DNA of 60,145 nucleotides from Thiocapsa sp. KS1 (GCF_001499735.1 NZ_LN848257.1:4196422-4256566); one strand, 5' to 3'; numbered from the stretch's first letter, positions 30,745 to 42,440 are shown. Numbers and translations are program-made. Notes: generated by a model from the letters alone, not told the origin.

Positions 30745-30871
30745 CGCGCGATTGTACCGACGGCATCGACCCGCGTCGCGAACGGGTGCGGTCCATCCCG
30801 CAATCGAAGGTCTGCGCAAGCTCCGACGGCGGTGTTAGCATGACGACTTTTGGGCAACGAGAGCACTGCAT

Positions 30872-32128
30872 ATGGCCAACAACATCAAGATCCCGGCGGG
30901 CGGCGAGAAGATTCAGGTCAATGGGGATCTGTCTCTGACGGTGCCCAACAATCCCATCATCCCCTACATCGAGGGCGACGGTATCGGCATCGACATCACG
31001 CCGGTGATGTGTGCGGTGGTCGATGCGGCGGTTGCAAAGGCATACGGCGGGTCGCGCAAGATCCACTGGATGGAGATCTATGCCGGCGAGAAGTCCACCC
31101 GGGTCTACGGCGAGGACGTCTGGCTGCCCGAGGAGACGCTCGCGGCGGTGAAGGATTACGTGGTCTCCATCAAGGGCCCGCTCACCACGCCGGTCGGCGG
31201 CGGCATCCGCTCGCTGAACGTGACCCTGCGCCAGGAGCTCGACCTCTACGTGTGCCTGCGCCCGGTGCGCTATTTCAGCGGCACGCCGAGTCCGCTCAAG
31301 GAGCCCGAGCACACCGACATGGTGATCTTTCGCGAGAACTCCGAAGACATCTACGCGGGCATCGAGTGGCAGGAGGGTACAGCCGCGGCCAAGAAGGTCA
31401 TCGATTTTCTGCGCAACGAGATGGGCGTGACCAAGATCCGTTTCCCCGAGACCTCCGGGATCGGCGTGAAGCCGGTGTCGCGCGACGGAACCGAGCGTCT
31501 GGTGCGCAAGGCCATCCAATACGTGATCGACAACGATCGCGCCTCGCTGACCTTGGTGCACAAGGGCAACATCATGAAGTTCACCGAGGGTGCCTTTAAA
31601 CAGTGGGGATACGATCTTGCCAAGTCCGAGTTCGGTGCCGAGGAGATCGGCGGCGGGCCTTGGTGCAGCTTCAAGAACCCGAAGACCGGAAAAGAGATCG
31701 TGGTGAAGGACGTGATCGCCGATGCCTTCCTTCAGCAGATCCTGCTGCGCCCGAAGGATTACGACGTGATCGCGACACTCAACCTCAACGGTGATTACAT
31801 CTCCGATGCCTTGGCCGCGCAGGTCGGCGGCATCGGGATGGCGCCGGGGGCGAATTTGTCCGACACCGTCGCCATGTTCGAGGCGACGCACGGGACCGCG
31901 CCGAAATATGCCGGCAAGGATCAGGTGAATCCGAGCTCCTTGATCCTGTCCGCGGAAATGATGCTGCGCCACATGGGTTGGACGGAAGCGGCCGACCTCA
32001 TCATCAAGGGAGTGGAAGGCGCGATCGCGGCCAAGACTGTGACCTACGATCTCGATAGGCTTATGGACGGGGCGACTAAGCTGAGCTGCTCGGGCTTCGG
32101 CGATGCGGTGATCGCGCGAATGGATTGA
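30872..32128 (+). CDS. icd: Isocitrate dehydrogenase (NADP+)
   Basis: This 418-residue E. coli-type enzyme oxidises isocitrate to 2-oxoglutarate. The phosphorylatable Ser region is intact ([20 protein letters not shown]), so AceK control is possible if aceK exists elsewhere. Metal and substrate residues lie in [13 protein letters not shown], and NADP-binding residues near [17 protein letters not shown]. It starts at ATG 30872 after GAGAG. With gltA and acnA, three consecutive oxidative TCA steps are coded within 11 kb. Confidence 0.98.
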   Translation: MANNIKIPAGGEKIQVNGDLSLTVPNNPIIPYIEGDGIGIDITPVMCAVVDAAVAKAYGGSRKIHWMEIYAGEKSTRVYGEDVWLPEETLAAVKDYVVSIKGPLTTPVGGGIRSLNVTLRQELDLYVCLRPVRYFSGTPSPLKEPEHTDMVIFRENSEDIYAGIEWQEGTAAAKKVIDFLRNEMGVTKIRFPETSGIGVKPVSRDGTERLVRKAIQYVIDNDRASLTLVHKGNIMKFTEGAFKQWGYDLAKSEFGAEEIGGGPWCSFKNPKTGKEIVVKDVIADAFLQQILLRPKDYDVIATLNLNGDYISDALAAQVGGIGMAPGANLSDTVAMFEATHGTAPKYAGKDQVNPSSLILSAEMMLRHMGWTEAADLIIKGVEGAIAAKTVTYDLDRLMDGATKLSCSGFGDAVIARMD

Positions 32129-32156
32129 GGGTCGGAGACGATCCGAGCGGAAAAAA

Positions 32157-32189
32157 GGGGCGCGGAACGAGAGTCCGCCCCCGGTTTTC
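32157..32189 (+). terminator. Probable icd terminator
   Basis: GGGGCGCGGA (32157-32166) pairs with TCCGCCCCC (32174-32182) with a one-base bulge, followed by GGTTTTCG. A poly-A run just before it gives a weak bidirectional character. Confidence 0.5.
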
Positions 32190-32252
32190 GTCGGGCGTCA
32201 GCGCGGGGATTGTCGCCCGGGCCGCCGACGGAAAGAGGTTGGCCGGACGGGA

Positions 32253-32459
32253 TCAGCTGACGCGGTGGACGTTCGCCGCGTGGAGTCCCTTCGGCCCCTG
32301 GCTGATCTCGAACTGGACCTTTTGGCCCTCGCGCAGGGTTTTGTAACCGTCCATATCGATCGCCGAGAAATGGACAAAGACGTCCTCGTCCCGGCCATCG
32401 GGCTGCACGAACCCGTAACCCTTGGCGTTATTGAACCACTTGACAACACCGGTAATCAT
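32253..32459 (-). CDS. cspD: Cold-shock domain protein (CspD-like)
   Basis: A 68-residue single cold-shock (OB-fold) domain with both RNA-binding motifs: RNP1 KGYGFVQ and RNP2 VFVHFSAI. These proteins bind single-stranded nucleic acid. The acidic, slightly divergent second half ([18 protein letters not shown]) and the position opposite clpS-clpA match CspD. GGAGGAGCCCC precedes the ATG on the minus strand. A clear promoter lies 100-130 bases upstream, giving a UTR of about 90 bases. Confidence 0.93.
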   Translation of the reverse strand: MITGVVKWFNNAKGYGFVQPDGRDEDVFVHFSAIDMDGYKTLREGQKVQFEISQGPKGLHAANVHRVS

Positions 32460-32558
32460 TTAGGGGCTCCTCCAGGAGTTGCAGGTCTCTCGTTGGTGGT
32501 CGTCATTGTTGTTCTCTGGCGGGTGCCTTGAAACCTCGGAACCGCGCCATAACTGCGT

Positions 32559-32586
32559 AGTATAGTAAGGTGATTTCGCCGGTCAA
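32559..32586 (-). promoter_or_regulatory. Sigma70-type promoter for cspD
   Basis: On the minus strand TTGACC (32586-32581), 16-base spacer, TATACT (32564-32559): five of six consensus bases in each box. The start would fall near 32551, leaving a UTR of about 90 bases, as is common for cold-shock genes. Confidence 0.7.
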
Positions 32587-32742
32587 ACCGGCGTCTCCCC
32601 GCAGGCTCCGCAGCGAGCTGCGTTGCGGCATATCCCGTCTGTGCGGTCGTGGTTCAGGCGTTTGATCATACGGGCTCGACGCACGGCTCAGGCCGGTCGA
32701 GCGACATCGCAAGCCGTCAAATTTTGTCTAGAATTCCGAACC

Positions 32743-33066
32743 ATGAGTGATGACCTTCCAAGCGACGAACGCGAATCAGGATTAACCGTCCAAGAGGCGA
32801 AGCCGAAGCTGCGTCGTCCGCCGCTGTTCAAGGTCCTGTTGCTGAACGATGATTACACTCCGATGGAGTTCGTAGTCCAGGTGCTGGAAAGTATTTTCGG
32901 GATGAACCGCGAGAAAGCGACCCAAGTTATGCTTCACGTGCATACTCGAGGTCGGGGTGTGTGTGGGGTTTACACCAAGGATATCGCCGAGACCAAGGTA
33001 TCTCAGGTCAACGACTACGCACGCAGTCACCAACATCCGTTGTTATGTACCATGGAAGAGGCTTAG
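32743..33066 (+). CDS. clpS: ATP-dependent Clp protease adaptor ClpS
   Basis: The 107-residue adaptor binds N-degron residues (Leu, Phe, Tyr, Trp) and hands substrates to ClpAP. The N-terminal tail is flexible. The core has [16 protein letters not shown] (binding pocket) and [21 protein letters not shown], which contain the conserved pocket residues. No clear Shine-Dalgarno precedes ATG 32743. It is 66 bases upstream of clpA in the same direction, the standard arrangement. Confidence 0.97.
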   Translation: MSDDLPSDERESGLTVQEAKPKLRRPPLFKVLLLNDDYTPMEFVVQVLESIFGMNREKATQVMLHVHTRGRGVCGVYTKDIAETKVSQVNDYARSHQHPLLCTMEEA

Positions 33067-33132
33067 AGGCTGGCAGGCTTGCTTGATGAAGCAGCACACA
33101 GCGTTTCGTAAACCCCCGCTTGGACTAGGCCG

Positions 33133-35394
33133 ATGCTGAGCAAAGAACTCGAATTTTCGCTGAACCGGGCCTTCAAGGAGGCGCGCGCGAAGCACCATGA
33201 GTACATGACGGTCGAGCATATGCTGCTGTCGCTCCTGGACAACCCGACTGCCGCGAAGGTCCTCAAGGCGTGCGGGACGGATTCCGACAGGTTGCGCCGC
33301 GAGATCACCGCCTTTATCGACGAAACGACACCCCTCATCCCCGACAACGAGGATCGCGATACCCAGCCGACGCTCGGGTTTCAGCGCGTCCTGCAGCGCG
33401 CGGTGTTCCACGTGCAGTCCGCGGGCAAGAAGGAGGTGACGGGCGCCAACGTGCTGGTGGCGCTCTTCAGCGAGCAGGACTCGCAGGCTGTTTATCTCCT
33501 CAATCAGCAGGATGTGACCCGCCTGGACGTCGTCAACTACATCTCGCACGGCATCTCCAAGGTGCCGGGAGAGAATCAGGAAGACGATGCGCCCGGCGAG
33601 ATCGACGAGCCGCGCGGCGAGGAAAAGGAGGGGAGCAGTCCGCTCGAGAGCTTCGCCACTAATCTGAACGAGATGGCCCGGCAGGGGCGGATCGACCCCC
33701 TGATCGGCCGTGCCAACGAGGTCGAGCGGACGGTGCAGATCCTCTGTCGGCGGCGCAAGAACAACCCCCTGTTCGTCGGCGAGGCAGGTGTCGGCAAGAC
33801 CGCGATCGCCGAGGGTCTGGCGAAGAAGATCGTGGACGGCGAGGTTCCGGAGATTTTGGCCGACGCGGTCATTTATTCACTGGACCTGGGCGGCCTGGTG
33901 GCGGGAACCAAGTACCGGGGCGACTTCGAGAAGCGCCTCAAGGCGGTCCTCGCGCAGCTCAAGCGCCAGCGCCATGCCATCCTCTTCATCGACGAGATCC
34001 ACACGATCATCGGTGCGGGCTCCGCCTCGGGCGGCGTCATGGACGCCTCCAACTTGATCAAGCCGGTCTTGGCGTCCGGCGACCTGCGCTGTATCGGCTC
34101 CACGACCTACCAAGAGTATCGCGGGATCTTCGAGAAGGACCGGGCTTTGGCTCGGCGCTTCCAGAAGATCGACGTCGAGGAGCCGTCCGTCGAGGAGACC
34201 TTCGAGATCCTCAAGGGGCTGAAGTCCCGGTTCGAAGAGCATCATCAGGTCACCTACACCAACCCCGCCTTGCGTGCCGCCGCGGAGTTGTCGAATCGCT
34301 ACATCAACGATCGGCATCTCCCGGACAAGGCGATCGACGTGATCGACGAGGCGGGCGCTCACGTTCAACTCAAGAGTCCCGCGAAACGCAAGAAGCGCAT
34401 CGATGTCGGCGACGTCGAGGCGATCGTCGCCAAGATGGCTCGCATCCCCTCGAAGAAGGTCTCCGCCTCGGACACCGAGTCGCTGCGTAATCTGGACCGC
34501 GATCTCAAGATGGTGGTCTACGGGCAGGACGCGGCGATCGATGCGCTGACCTCTTCGATCCGGATGAATCGCTCGGGGTTGGGTACCGAAGAGAAGCCGA
34601 TCGGCTCCTTTCTGTTCACGGGCCCCACCGGTGTAGGCAAGACGGAAGTGACCCGCCAGTTGGCGCGGATCTTGGGTATGGAGCTGCTGAGATTCGACAT
34701 GTCCGAGTACATGGAGCGGCACACGGTATCGCGCCTCATCGGCGCTCCGCCCGGTTATGTCGGTTTCGATCAAGGCGGTCTGCTCACCGAAGAAGTCAAC
34801 AAACATCCGCATGCGGTTCTGCTACTCGACGAGATCGAGAAGGCCCATCCCGATGTCTTCAACCTTCTTTTACAGGTGATGGACCACGGGACGCTGACCG
34901 ACAACAACGGACGCAAGGCGGACTTCCGCAACGTGGTGTTGGTGATGACGACCAATGCGGGGGCGGAAGAGACGGCACGCCGCTCGATCGGCTTCACGGA
35001 GCAAGACCATTCCACCGACGGCATGGAGGCACTTAAGCGCTATTTCACGCCCGAGTTCCGCAACCGTCTCGATGCGGTCGTCCAATTCGGACCCTTGAGC
35101 GAGGAGACGATACGCAGCGTGGTCGACAAGTTCGTCTTCGAGCTTGAGCAGCAGCTGGAGGACAAGAAGGTTCGGCTCACCATCGAGCTCGATGCGCGCG
35201 CCTGGCTGGCGCAGAAGGGCTATGACCCGAAGATGGGCGCGCGGCCGATGGCCCGTGTCATCCAGAATCACATCAAGAAGCCCTTGGCCAACGAGCTCCT
35301 CTTCGGCGATCTGGTGACGGGCGGCAGCGTGCGAATCCATGTCGAGGCGGACGCGCTCGCGTTCGACATCAACGGCGAGCCGCGCGCGCTATGA
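33133..35394 (+). CDS. clpA: ATP-dependent Clp protease ATP-binding subunit ClpA
   Basis: This 753-residue HSP100 unfoldase feeds ClpP. It has N-terminal repeats that bind ClpS (about 1-145), D1 AAA+ with Walker [10 protein letters not shown] (about 217) and Walker [11 protein letters not shown], and D2 with GPTGVGKTE (about 498) and [11 protein letters not shown]. The ClpP-docking loop reads IGF ([10 protein letters not shown]), where E. coli has IGL. It forms an N-degron degradation unit with clpS and, across the convergent gap, with bpt and aat. Confidence 0.98.
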   Translation: MLSKELEFSLNRAFKEARAKHHEYMTVEHMLLSLLDNPTAAKVLKACGTDSDRLRREITAFIDETTPLIPDNEDRDTQPTLGFQRVLQRAVFHVQSAGKKEVTGANVLVALFSEQDSQAVYLLNQQDVTRLDVVNYISHGISKVPGENQEDDAPGEIDEPRGEEKEGSSPLESFATNLNEMARQGRIDPLIGRANEVERTVQILCRRRKNNPLFVGEAGVGKTAIAEGLAKKIVDGEVPEILADAVIYSLDLGGLVAGTKYRGDFEKRLKAVLAQLKRQRHAILFIDEIHTIIGAGSASGGVMDASNLIKPVLASGDLRCIGSTTYQEYRGIFEKDRALARRFQKIDVEEPSVEETFEILKGLKSRFEEHHQVTYTNPALRAAAELSNRYINDRHLPDKAIDVIDEAGAHVQLKSPAKRKKRIDVGDVEAIVAKMARIPSKKVSASDTESLRNLDRDLKMVVYGQDAAIDALTSSIRMNRSGLGTEEKPIGSFLFTGPTGVGKTEVTRQLARILGMELLRFDMSEYMERHTVSRLIGAPPGYVGFDQGGLLTEEVNKHPHAVLLLDEIEKAHPDVFNLLLQVMDHGTLTDNNGRKADFRNVVLVMTTNAGAEETARRSIGFTEQDHSTDGMEALKRYFTPEFRNRLDAVVQFGPLSEETIRSVVDKFVFELEQQLEDKKVRLTIELDARAWLAQKGYDPKMGARPMARVIQNHIKKPLANELLFGDLVTGGSVRIHVEADALAFDINGEPRAL

Positions 35395-35585
35395 GGACCG
35401 CTGAAGGCCCGGCGACCAGTGTCGCCGTGCGCTCCGAGCAGTCAACGCATCTCCGGCGAGGGAGCGTCTGTCGACGCACGGGCGTGCGGTGCGCCTACCC
35501 CTAAAGGATCGACAGTTGCCGAATTAAACCGCCGCCGTCGTCGAGGTGATGCGGGCGTCCGACGCGAGGGCGATCCCGACTCGGA

Positions 35586-35804
35586 TTATCTGGCGCGATA
35601 CACGATACGGCCTTTCGTGAGGTCGTACGGTGTCAGCTCGACGGTGACCTTGTCGCCTGTGAGGATGCGGATATAGTGTTTGCGCATCTTTCCGGAGATA
35701 TGAGCGGTGACGGTGTGGCCGTTCTCCAGCTCGACCCGGAAAACGGTGTTCGGCAAGGTCTCTGTCACCGTGCCTTCCATTTGGATAACGTCGTCTTTTG
35801 ACAT
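35586..35804 (-). CDS. infA: Translation initiation factor IF-1
   Basis: A 72-residue OB-fold protein that occupies the ribosomal A site during initiation. It is nearly identical to the E. coli form: [47 protein letters not shown]. It is the last gene of a minus-strand run (trxB, FemAB-like, aat, bpt, infA) and converges with clpA. It lies 129 bases from bpt, so it may also have its own promoter. Confidence 0.98.
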   Translation of the reverse strand: MSKDDVIQMEGTVTETLPNTVFRVELENGHTVTAHISGKMRKHYIRILTGDKVTVELTPYDLTKGRIVYRAR

Positions 35805-35933
35805 AGTTTTTGTGTGTTGTACTACGTGATCGGATCCGGGTCATCAAGCGCCGGGAGTGTACCATAGCTTTGAACGTCGCGGCGGACGCAGCAGGAATCG
35901 GGCAACCGCGCAAAGCCGCTCGTCGGCGGGGAT

Positions 35934-36692
35934 TCAGCCGAGGTCCAAGGCCCGAGTGCGCTCGAACCGGCGCCATCCGTACCCGTCCCACGCCTCGATC
36001 GGGCGGAAGCGATCCTTATACCGCATCTTCGGCGACTCCCGAAGCCAGTAGCCCAGATAGAGATGGGGCACGCCGATGCGCCGCGCCGCCTCGATCTGCG
36101 CCAGGATCGCGAAGGTCCCCGGCGAACGCTCGGAGATTGTCGGATCGAAAAAGGTGTAGACGGCCGAGAGACCCTGCTCGAGAATGTCCGTGACCGCGAC
36201 TCCGACCAGCTGCTCGCCGAGCCGCAGCTCGATGAAACGGGTTGACCCGCCCCAACGCTCGACCAGGAAACGTCGATAGCTCGCTTCGGAGGCATCGTCC
36301 GCCATGCTGCCTTGCGGATGGCGCTCGCCGAGGTAACGTCGATAGAGATCGAAATGGCTCGGCTTGAAAGCGGCCGGGGTGTCGATGAGGCTCAGCTCGG
36401 TGGAATTGCGACGCAGGTTACGGCGTTGCGAGCGGTCCGGAGCGAAATCCGCGACCGGCACGCGTACCGGCACGCAGGCCGCGCAGCCACGACAGGCCGG
36501 ACGGTAAACATGGGCGCCGCTGCGCCGGAATCCCTGATCGACCAGAACCTGGTAAGTCGCGCTGTCGATGCGTGCAGTGGGGTCGACAAAGAGGGTCCGC
36601 GCCCGGCGCCCCGGCAGGTAGGAGCAGGCGTGCTCGCCGGTGAGATAGAGGGCGAGATGGCGCCCTGCAACGGGGCTGTCGGCGGCGTTCAT
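35934..36692 (-). CDS. bpt: Aspartate/glutamate leucyltransferase (Bpt/Ate family)
   Basis: A 252-residue aminoacyl-tRNA protein transferase of the bacterial ATE family. N-terminal CxxC-type cysteines ([16 protein letters not shown]) and the GNAT-like C-terminal half ([41 protein letters not shown]) are conserved. In proteobacteria these enzymes put Leu on N-terminal Asp or Glu to make a ClpS-readable degron. ATG 36692 overlaps the aat stop by 4 bases (36689-36692), so the two are coupled. Confidence 0.95.
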   Translation of the reverse strand: MNAADSPVAGRHLALYLTGEHACSYLPGRRARTLFVDPTARIDSATYQVLVDQGFRRSGAHVYRPACRGCAACVPVRVPVADFAPDRSQRRNLRRNSTELSLIDTPAAFKPSHFDLYRRYLGERHPQGSMADDASEASYRRFLVERWGGSTRFIELRLGEQLVGVAVTDILEQGLSAVYTFFDPTISERSPGTFAILAQIEAARRIGVPHLYLGYWLRESPKMRYKDRFRPIEAWDGYGWRRFERTRALDLG

Positions 36693-37432
36693 GCGGTTTC
36701 CGCGGATCCATCGAAAAGGGGGAGGTGCTCGAGCCCGTCGTCCCAGGTTCGCGCGGTGCCGACGCCGGGTCCGGGTTGTCGACAGAGTATTTCCAATCGA
36801 CGTACGAGATCGCCGCGAGGGATCTCGACGGCACCCAGGCTGACTAGATGCTCGGTGCGCATCTGACAGTCGATTAGGCCGAACCCCCAGCGCGTCAGGC
36901 GTTCGCACAGATGCACCAGGGCGACTTTCGACGCATCGCTCGCCCGGCTGAACATCGACTCTCCGAAAAAGGCGCAGCCGACGGCAACCCCGTAAAGTCC
37001 GCCGACCAGTGCGTCGTCCTGCCAGACCTCGACCGAATGCGCGACTCCGCGTCGGTGCAGGGCCTCGTAGGCCATGACCATCTCCGGGAGGATCCAGGTC
37101 CCGCCGAGTGCGTCGCGCGGTGCTGCGCAGCCGCGAATGACCCCGCCGAAGTTCCGATCCATCGTGACCTTGAAGGTTTGCCTGCGCAGCCGTTTGCGTA
37201 GGCTACGCGACAGCCTCATGCGATCGGGAAAGAGCACGGTGCGCGGATCCGGAGACCACCAAAGGATCGGGTCGCCCTCGCTGAACCAGGGGAAGATCCC
37301 GCGTCGGTAGGCGTTCTCGAGTCGCTCCGGCGAGAGATCGCCGCCGAACGCCAGCAGGCCGTTGGGCTCGCGCAGGGCGTGGCGGACGTCCGGAAATGCG
37401 GATCTATCGCGGGGATCAAGGCGCGGAATCAT
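36689..37432 (-). CDS. aat: Leucyl/phenylalanyl-tRNA--protein transferase
   Basis: This 247-residue enzyme transfers Leu or Phe from tRNA to N-terminal Lys or Arg, making a primary N-degron for ClpS/ClpAP. Family blocks are intact: [66 protein letters not shown]. Length is normal (E. coli 234). The next gene (bpt) overlaps its stop. Confidence 0.97.
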   Translation of the reverse strand: MIPRLDPRDRSAFPDVRHALREPNGLLAFGGDLSPERLENAYRRGIFPWFSEGDPILWWSPDPRTVLFPDRMRLSRSLRKRLRRQTFKVTMDRNFGGVIRGCAAPRDALGGTWILPEMVMAYEALHRRGVAHSVEVWQDDALVGGLYGVAVGCAFFGESMFSRASDASKVALVHLCERLTRWGFGLIDCQMRTEHLVSLGAVEIPRGDLVRRLEILCRQPGPGVGTARTWDDGLEHLPLFDGSAETA

Positions 37433-37444
37433 GCCGAATGCGGC

Positions 37445-38626
37445 TCAACTGAGTGTGCCGGTCGCCGGCGCCGGGCCGGAAGTGTCGCTGTCGTGGCGGT
37501 AGGGGCTGTGGGTCTGCATCTCGGCAATGTAGTCGTCCATGCCTTCGGCCTCGAGGGTCACGAAGCGCGCGATGGCGTCGCGGAAGGCGGGGTCGGCGAT
37601 CCAATGCGCCGACCAGGTCGGGGTCGGCAGGAAGCCGCGGCTCACCTTGTGCTCGCCCTGCGCACCCGGCTCGAAGCGAGTCAACCCCCTCTCGATGCAA
37701 TAGTCCAGACCCTGATAGTAGCAAGCCTCGAAATGCAGGCTGTGAAAGTCCTGAAAGCAACCCCAATGGCGTCCGTAGAGCGAGCGTGTGCCGACCAGGT
37801 CGAAGGCCGCGGCGACGATGTCGTTGCCGTACTCGGCCAGCACCAGCAGGAGACTCTCGCCCATCGTCTCGCCGATGGCTTGGAAGAAGGGCAGCGAGAA
37901 GGTCGGGATCCCGCCGCGCTTATCGAAGGTATCGCAATAGAGGCGATGGAAGGTGGCCCATTCCGCCTCCGTGACCGCGTTGCCCGGGATGCGTCGAATC
38001 CGTACGCCGGATTCGACGACGCGGCGCCGCTCGCGTTTGACCTTTTTGCGCTTTTCGGCCGTAAAGGTCCCGAGATAATCGTCGAACGAGCTGTAGCCCC
38101 GGTTGTGCCAGTGAAACTGACAGCCGACGCGTCCGAGCAGGCCGTGAGCCTCGAGCAGTGCCTGCTCGTCGTCCGCGGTGAAGAGGCAATGCAGCGAGGA
38201 GACTCCCGCCTCCTCGGCCACCCGGACCGCGCCCTGAGTCAGGGCGCGTGCATGCTCTTTGCGCGCCGGCGAATCGCCGGTCAGGAGTCGCGGACCCGTG
38301 GCGGGGGTGTAGGGCGAGGCGATCACCAGCTTCGGATAGTATCGCAATCCCTTGCGCCGGTAGGCGTCCGCCCAGCTCCAGTCGAAGACGAACTCCCCGT
38401 AGGAGTTGAACTTCAGATAGCAGGGCGCAGCCGCGACCAGATGTCCATCCGCATCGTGCAGCGCGAGATGCCGTGGCAGCCAGCCGAGCGATTCGCCGAC
38501 GCAGCCGTGACGCTCCATGGCATCGAGGAACTCGTGCCGCAGGAACGGGCTGTCGTCCCCGGCAAGTCGGTTCCATTGATCCGCGGGGATGTCGGCAATC
38601 GCGGAATGGGTCGTCAGTCTGTACAT
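37445..38626 (-). CDS. FemAB-like / GNAT-fold protein (DUF482 family)
   Basis: A 393-residue soluble protein of the family once named 'peptidogalycan biosynthesis/recognition' (DUF482, FemAB/GNAT-like fold). Recognisable blocks: SPFLRHEFLDAMERHGCVG, YGEFVFDWSWADAYRR, the Lys/Arg-rich KRKKVKRERRRV, CYYQGLDYCIERGL and FEPGAQGEHKVSRGF. The fold suggests transfer of an acyl or aminoacyl group. Donor and acceptor are not established. It sits 12 bases upstream of aat and 82 bases after trxB in a conserved cluster, so a link with tRNA-dependent aminoacyl transfer is tempting but unproven. Confidence 0.9.
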   Translation of the reverse strand: MYRLTTHSAIADIPADQWNRLAGDDSPFLRHEFLDAMERHGCVGESLGWLPRHLALHDADGHLVAAAPCYLKFNSYGEFVFDWSWADAYRRKGLRYYPKLVIASPYTPATGPRLLTGDSPARKEHARALTQGAVRVAEEAGVSSLHCLFTADDEQALLEAHGLLGRVGCQFHWHNRGYSSFDDYLGTFTAEKRKKVKRERRRVVESGVRIRRIPGNAVTEAEWATFHRLYCDTFDKRGGIPTFSLPFFQAIGETMGESLLLVLAEYGNDIVAAAFDLVGTRSLYGRHWGCFQDFHSLHFEACYYQGLDYCIERGLTRFEPGAQGEHKVSRGFLPTPTWSAHWIADPAFRDAIARFVTLEAEGMDDYIAEMQTHSPYRHDSDTSGPAPATGTLS

Positions 38627-38708
38627 GGGTATCGATCGGAAGGCCGGGCCGGTATCAGCCACATGAGGGCGTCCGATCGGTGCCCAAGGCATCCTGTGCT
38701 CGGCCCCT

Positions 38709-39737
<1,029 letters not shown>

Positions 39738-39815
39738 TCACGGTGGATGGTCGATCCTTTCGCGTCATGCGCGCGGTCGGCGCCGCCTCCGGGGCGGGCC
39801 GACCGCGCGAGCTGC

Positions 39816-41072
39816 TCACGGCGACTTCGCCCTTTCGGAGCGTGCCGCCACGGTGCGTACCAGCGGACCGAGGGTCAAGCCCTGCACCAGCACCGAGAAG
39901 ACCACGACGATATAGGTCACGGTCAAGATCAGATCGCGAGGGCTATCCTCCGGCAAGGAGAGGGCCAGTGCCACCGAGATGCCGCCGCGCAGCCCCCCCC
40001 AGGTCAAAATCGAGAGGAAGCCGGGCTCGAAGTGGCGACGGCGGCGCAGCAGGTGAAAGGGCAGGCCGACACTGACGAGACGAGCGACGAGCACCAGCGG
40101 GATCGCAACGAGGCCCGCCAGGACGAAGGTGCCGGTCATGGTGATCGCCAGCACCTCGAGGCCGATGATCACGAACAACACGGCATTGAGGATCTCGTCG
40201 ACCAACTCCCAGAAATCGTCCAATCGATAGCGGGTGGCTTCGGTCAATGCGGTGGCGCGTCCTCGACTGCCGATCATGAGGCCGGCCACGACGATGGCGA
40301 TCGGCGCGGAGACATGCGCATGCTCGGCAATGGCATAACCGCTCATGGCCAGTGCGAGCGTCACCATGATCTCGACCTGATAGTTGGCGGTCTTGCCGAT
40401 CATGTAGAGGGCGATCCAGCCGATGACGAAGCCGAACGCCAGCCCCCCGAAGATCTCGGTCGCGAAGAGCAGCAGTGCGCTGCCCGGCGCGGGTGCTGTC
40501 TCGCCGGCAGCAAGACCCGCCAGCAGCGTGAAGACCACGACCGCCACGCCGTCGTTGAAGAGCGACTCCCCCGTGATCTTCGTCTCCAGGGACTTGGGTG
40601 CCTTGGCCTGCTTCAGAATACCGAGCACGGCAACCGGGTCGGTCGGCGAGATGAGTGCGCCCAAGAGCATGCAGTAGATAAGCGGGACGTCGAGCCCGAG
40701 CGCGAAGAACAGCAGCCAGCTTGCGCCGCCGATCAGAATGGTCGCACCGAGGACGCTCGCCGAGGCGAGGATTGCAATCGCCCACTTGTGTCTGGCGAGC
40801 TCGCGCAGATCGACGTGCAGGGCGCCCGCGAAGAGGAGAAATCCGAGCATCCCCTGCAGCAGCGCCTCGCTGAAATCGATGCTCGCCAGCATGCGTTGGA
40901 CCTCCTGCTCCAGCTCCCGTGCGAACGGGAACGGCAGCAGGAGCACCAGCGAGAATACCAGGGCAATCAGCATCAGGCCAATGGCGTTCGGCAGCTTGAG
41001 ATAGCGGTCGTTCAGCCAACTGAAGAGTGCTGCAAATCCGATCAGGACGGCGAGAACGTCGAAGAGTCGCAT
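39816..41072 (-). CDS. Na+/H+ antiporter, CPA1/NhaP type
   Basis: A 418-residue protein with about 12-13 membrane helices. Helix 5 carries LISPTDPVAVLGI and the next conserved block reads TGESLFNDGVAVVVF, the CPA1 ion-binding Asp (ND) signature. The late block LTWGGLRGGISVALALSLP is also typical. It lacks a long C-terminal cytoplasmic domain. It should exchange cytoplasmic Na+ (perhaps K+) for H+. Single gene, divergent from the NlpC/P60 lipoprotein. Confidence 0.94.
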   Translation of the reverse strand: MRLFDVLAVLIGFAALFSWLNDRYLKLPNAIGLMLIALVFSLVLLLPFPFARELEQEVQRMLASIDFSEALLQGMLGFLLFAGALHVDLRELARHKWAIAILASASVLGATILIGGASWLLFFALGLDVPLIYCMLLGALISPTDPVAVLGILKQAKAPKSLETKITGESLFNDGVAVVVFTLLAGLAAGETAPAPGSALLLFATEIFGGLAFGFVIGWIALYMIGKTANYQVEIMVTLALAMSGYAIAEHAHVSAPIAIVVAGLMIGSRGRATALTEATRYRLDDFWELVDEILNAVLFVIIGLEVLAITMTGTFVLAGLVAIPLVLVARLVSVGLPFHLLRRRRHFEPGFLSILTWGGLRGGISVALALSLPEDSPRDLILTVTYIVVVFSVLVQGLTLGPLVRTVAARSERAKSP

Positions 41073-41415
41073 CGTTTGAGATCCTTAGGGCAATAAGGCT
41101 GCCGAGTTGTCTTCCAATCCCGGTGCGCGGCGCGGTCCGCGACCTGCTCTGTTTCCCGCGTCCGGAGTCCCTTCCCGAGCGATGGGCGGTGCGCCGGGCC
41201 CCCGACCTGTGCCGGTCCACCCCGCGCCGACCGCGCGCCAAGGTCGCGACCGAATTATGCCGCGTCCGCGCGGGTTCGGCGCGCGTTGATGCGGCGGCTG
41301 TCGTCGGGATCTCGACCCGCACCGACGCGTTGCGACGATGGCCGCTTGACACCTCGCACGCGGCAGTCTAGAACTTTCCTTTACAGCAAATTGCGAACTA
41401 TATCGAGCGTGAATT
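41073..41415. other. Divergent intergenic region (antiporter / NlpC lipoprotein)
   Basis: No gene is supported in these 343 bases. A good promoter for the plus-strand gene lies at 41346-41374. The rest is GC-rich and featureless by eye. Confidence 0.5.
41346..41374 (+). promoter_or_regulatory. Sigma70-type promoter for the NlpC/P60 gene
   Basis: TTGACA (41346-41351, perfect), 17-base spacer, TAGAAC (41369-41374, four of six). The start would lie about 35 bases before ATG 41416. Confidence 0.6.
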
Positions 41416-41880
41416 ATGAGGCGTCGGCAACCTGATGCTGTCCTCTGCGCCATTCTGGTGTCCGGGATCCTGTCCGGCTGTGCAACCCAGCGCGGCGACG
41501 GGCTTTCCGCCTCCCGCGCCGATGTGGTTTTGGCCGGCTTGTCCCAGGTCGGAACGCCTTACGTTTACGGAGGAACGACGCCCGGCGAGGGCCTCGACTG
41601 CAGCGGTCTGACCTATTACGCACACCATGTTGCCGGAGTGCAGATTCCGCGCGTGTCGATCGAGCAGCTCCGCGCCGCGACCCCCGTTCCCGGGCATCAA
41701 CCCCGGGCCGGAGACATGGTCTTTTTCCGCACCGGACCGGACCAGCATCATGTCGGTCTCATGGTGGACAACGACCGCTTCGTGCATGCCTCGACATCGC
41801 GTCGGGAGGTCCGGCTGGATCGGCTTGCCACCCCCTATTGGCAGGCCCGGTATCTGGGGGCCGGCACTTATCTCAAGTGA
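41416..41880 (+). CDS. NlpC/P60-family lipoprotein (cell-wall endopeptidase)
   Basis: A 154-residue protein with a lipobox (ILSGC, Cys22) and a C40 cysteine peptidase domain. The catalytic Cys62 is in [10 protein letters not shown], His in [10 protein letters not shown], and a second His in FVHAST. The domain cuts peptide cross-links or stems in peptidoglycan. The protein is about the minimal length for a single domain, as in Spr/MepS-like enzymes. It has its own promoter and precedes the HiPIP gene by 130 bases; a functional link is not apparent. Confidence 0.93.
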   Translation: MRRRQPDAVLCAILVSGILSGCATQRGDGLSASRADVVLAGLSQVGTPYVYGGTTPGEGLDCSGLTYYAHHVAGVQIPRVSIEQLRAATPVPGHQPRAGDMVFFRTGPDQHHVGLMVDNDRFVHASTSRREVRLDRLATPYWQARYLGAGTYLK

Positions 41881-42010
41881 TCCGGTCTCGATTGATCCTC
41901 GGCCTCACGCTCGCGTTTTTCGGGCCAATGTAGCACAATGCGCCGCAGCTTCCGGCTCGGCCGGAGGTGTCGATGTCACCACAATGAATAACTCGAAGGA
42001 GTTGACAACC

Positions 42011-42379
42011 ATGTCCGATAAGCCAATGAGCACGAGCCGTCGCGACGCTGTCAAGGTGATGCTGGGTACCGCCGCGGCGATCCCGGTCATCAATCTGGTC
42101 GGCTTCGGCACCGCACGCGCCGAAGCGCCTGCGAACGCGGTCGCTGCGAACGATCCCACCGCAGTCGCGCTCAAGTACAACGCCGACGCAACCAAGTCCG
42201 ACCGCGTCGCCGCGGCTCGTCCGGGTTTGCCGCCTGCGGAGCAGCATTGCGCAAACTGTCAGTTCCATCTCCCCGATGTCGCCGGTGCGACCGAAGAGTG
42301 GCACGGCTGCAGCCTGTTCCCCGGCAAGTTGATCAACGTCAACGGCTGGTGCGCGTCCTGGACGTTGAAGGCCGGCTGA
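42011..42379 (+). CDS. hip: High-potential iron-sulfur protein (HiPIP)
   Basis: A 122-residue precursor: twin-arginine signal ([13 protein letters not shown], cleavage after ARA37) and a mature 85-residue protein beginning EAPANAV. The four cluster ligands are Cys80, Cys83 (CANC), Cys100 and Cys114 (NGWCASW). HiPIP carries electrons in the periplasm to the photosynthetic reaction centre via its cytochrome subunit in purple bacteria. Folded export with its [4Fe-4S] cluster explains the Tat signal. Sequence is very close to Chromatiaceae HiPIP, the best taxonomic marker here. GGAG lies 9-10 bases before ATG 42011; an upstream in-frame ATG (41983) is possible. Confidence 0.98.
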   Translation: MSDKPMSTSRRDAVKVMLGTAAAIPVINLVGFGTARAEAPANAVAANDPTAVALKYNADATKSDRVAAARPGLPPAEQHCANCQFHLPDVAGATEEWHGCSLFPGKLINVNGWCASWTLKAG

Positions 42380-42408
42380 TCACGTCGATCACTCCCTTCG
42401 GATCGTCC

Positions 42409-42440
42409 GAAACGGGGCCGTTTGGCCCCGTTTCTCGTTT
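42409..42440 (+). terminator. HiPIP gene terminator
   Basis: GAAACGGGGCC (42409-42419), loop GTTT, GGCCCCGTTTC (42424-42434): a perfect 11-bp stem followed by TCGTTT. Confidence 0.8.

Noticed and set aside
30218-31972. 584-codon minus-strand frame across icd and mnmA
   Set aside because: Spans two unrelated genes in wrong frames; shadow.
41627-42010. Long N-terminal extension of the HiPIP frame
   Set aside because: Overlaps the NlpC/P60 gene in another frame; the Tat signal requires a start at or near 42011.
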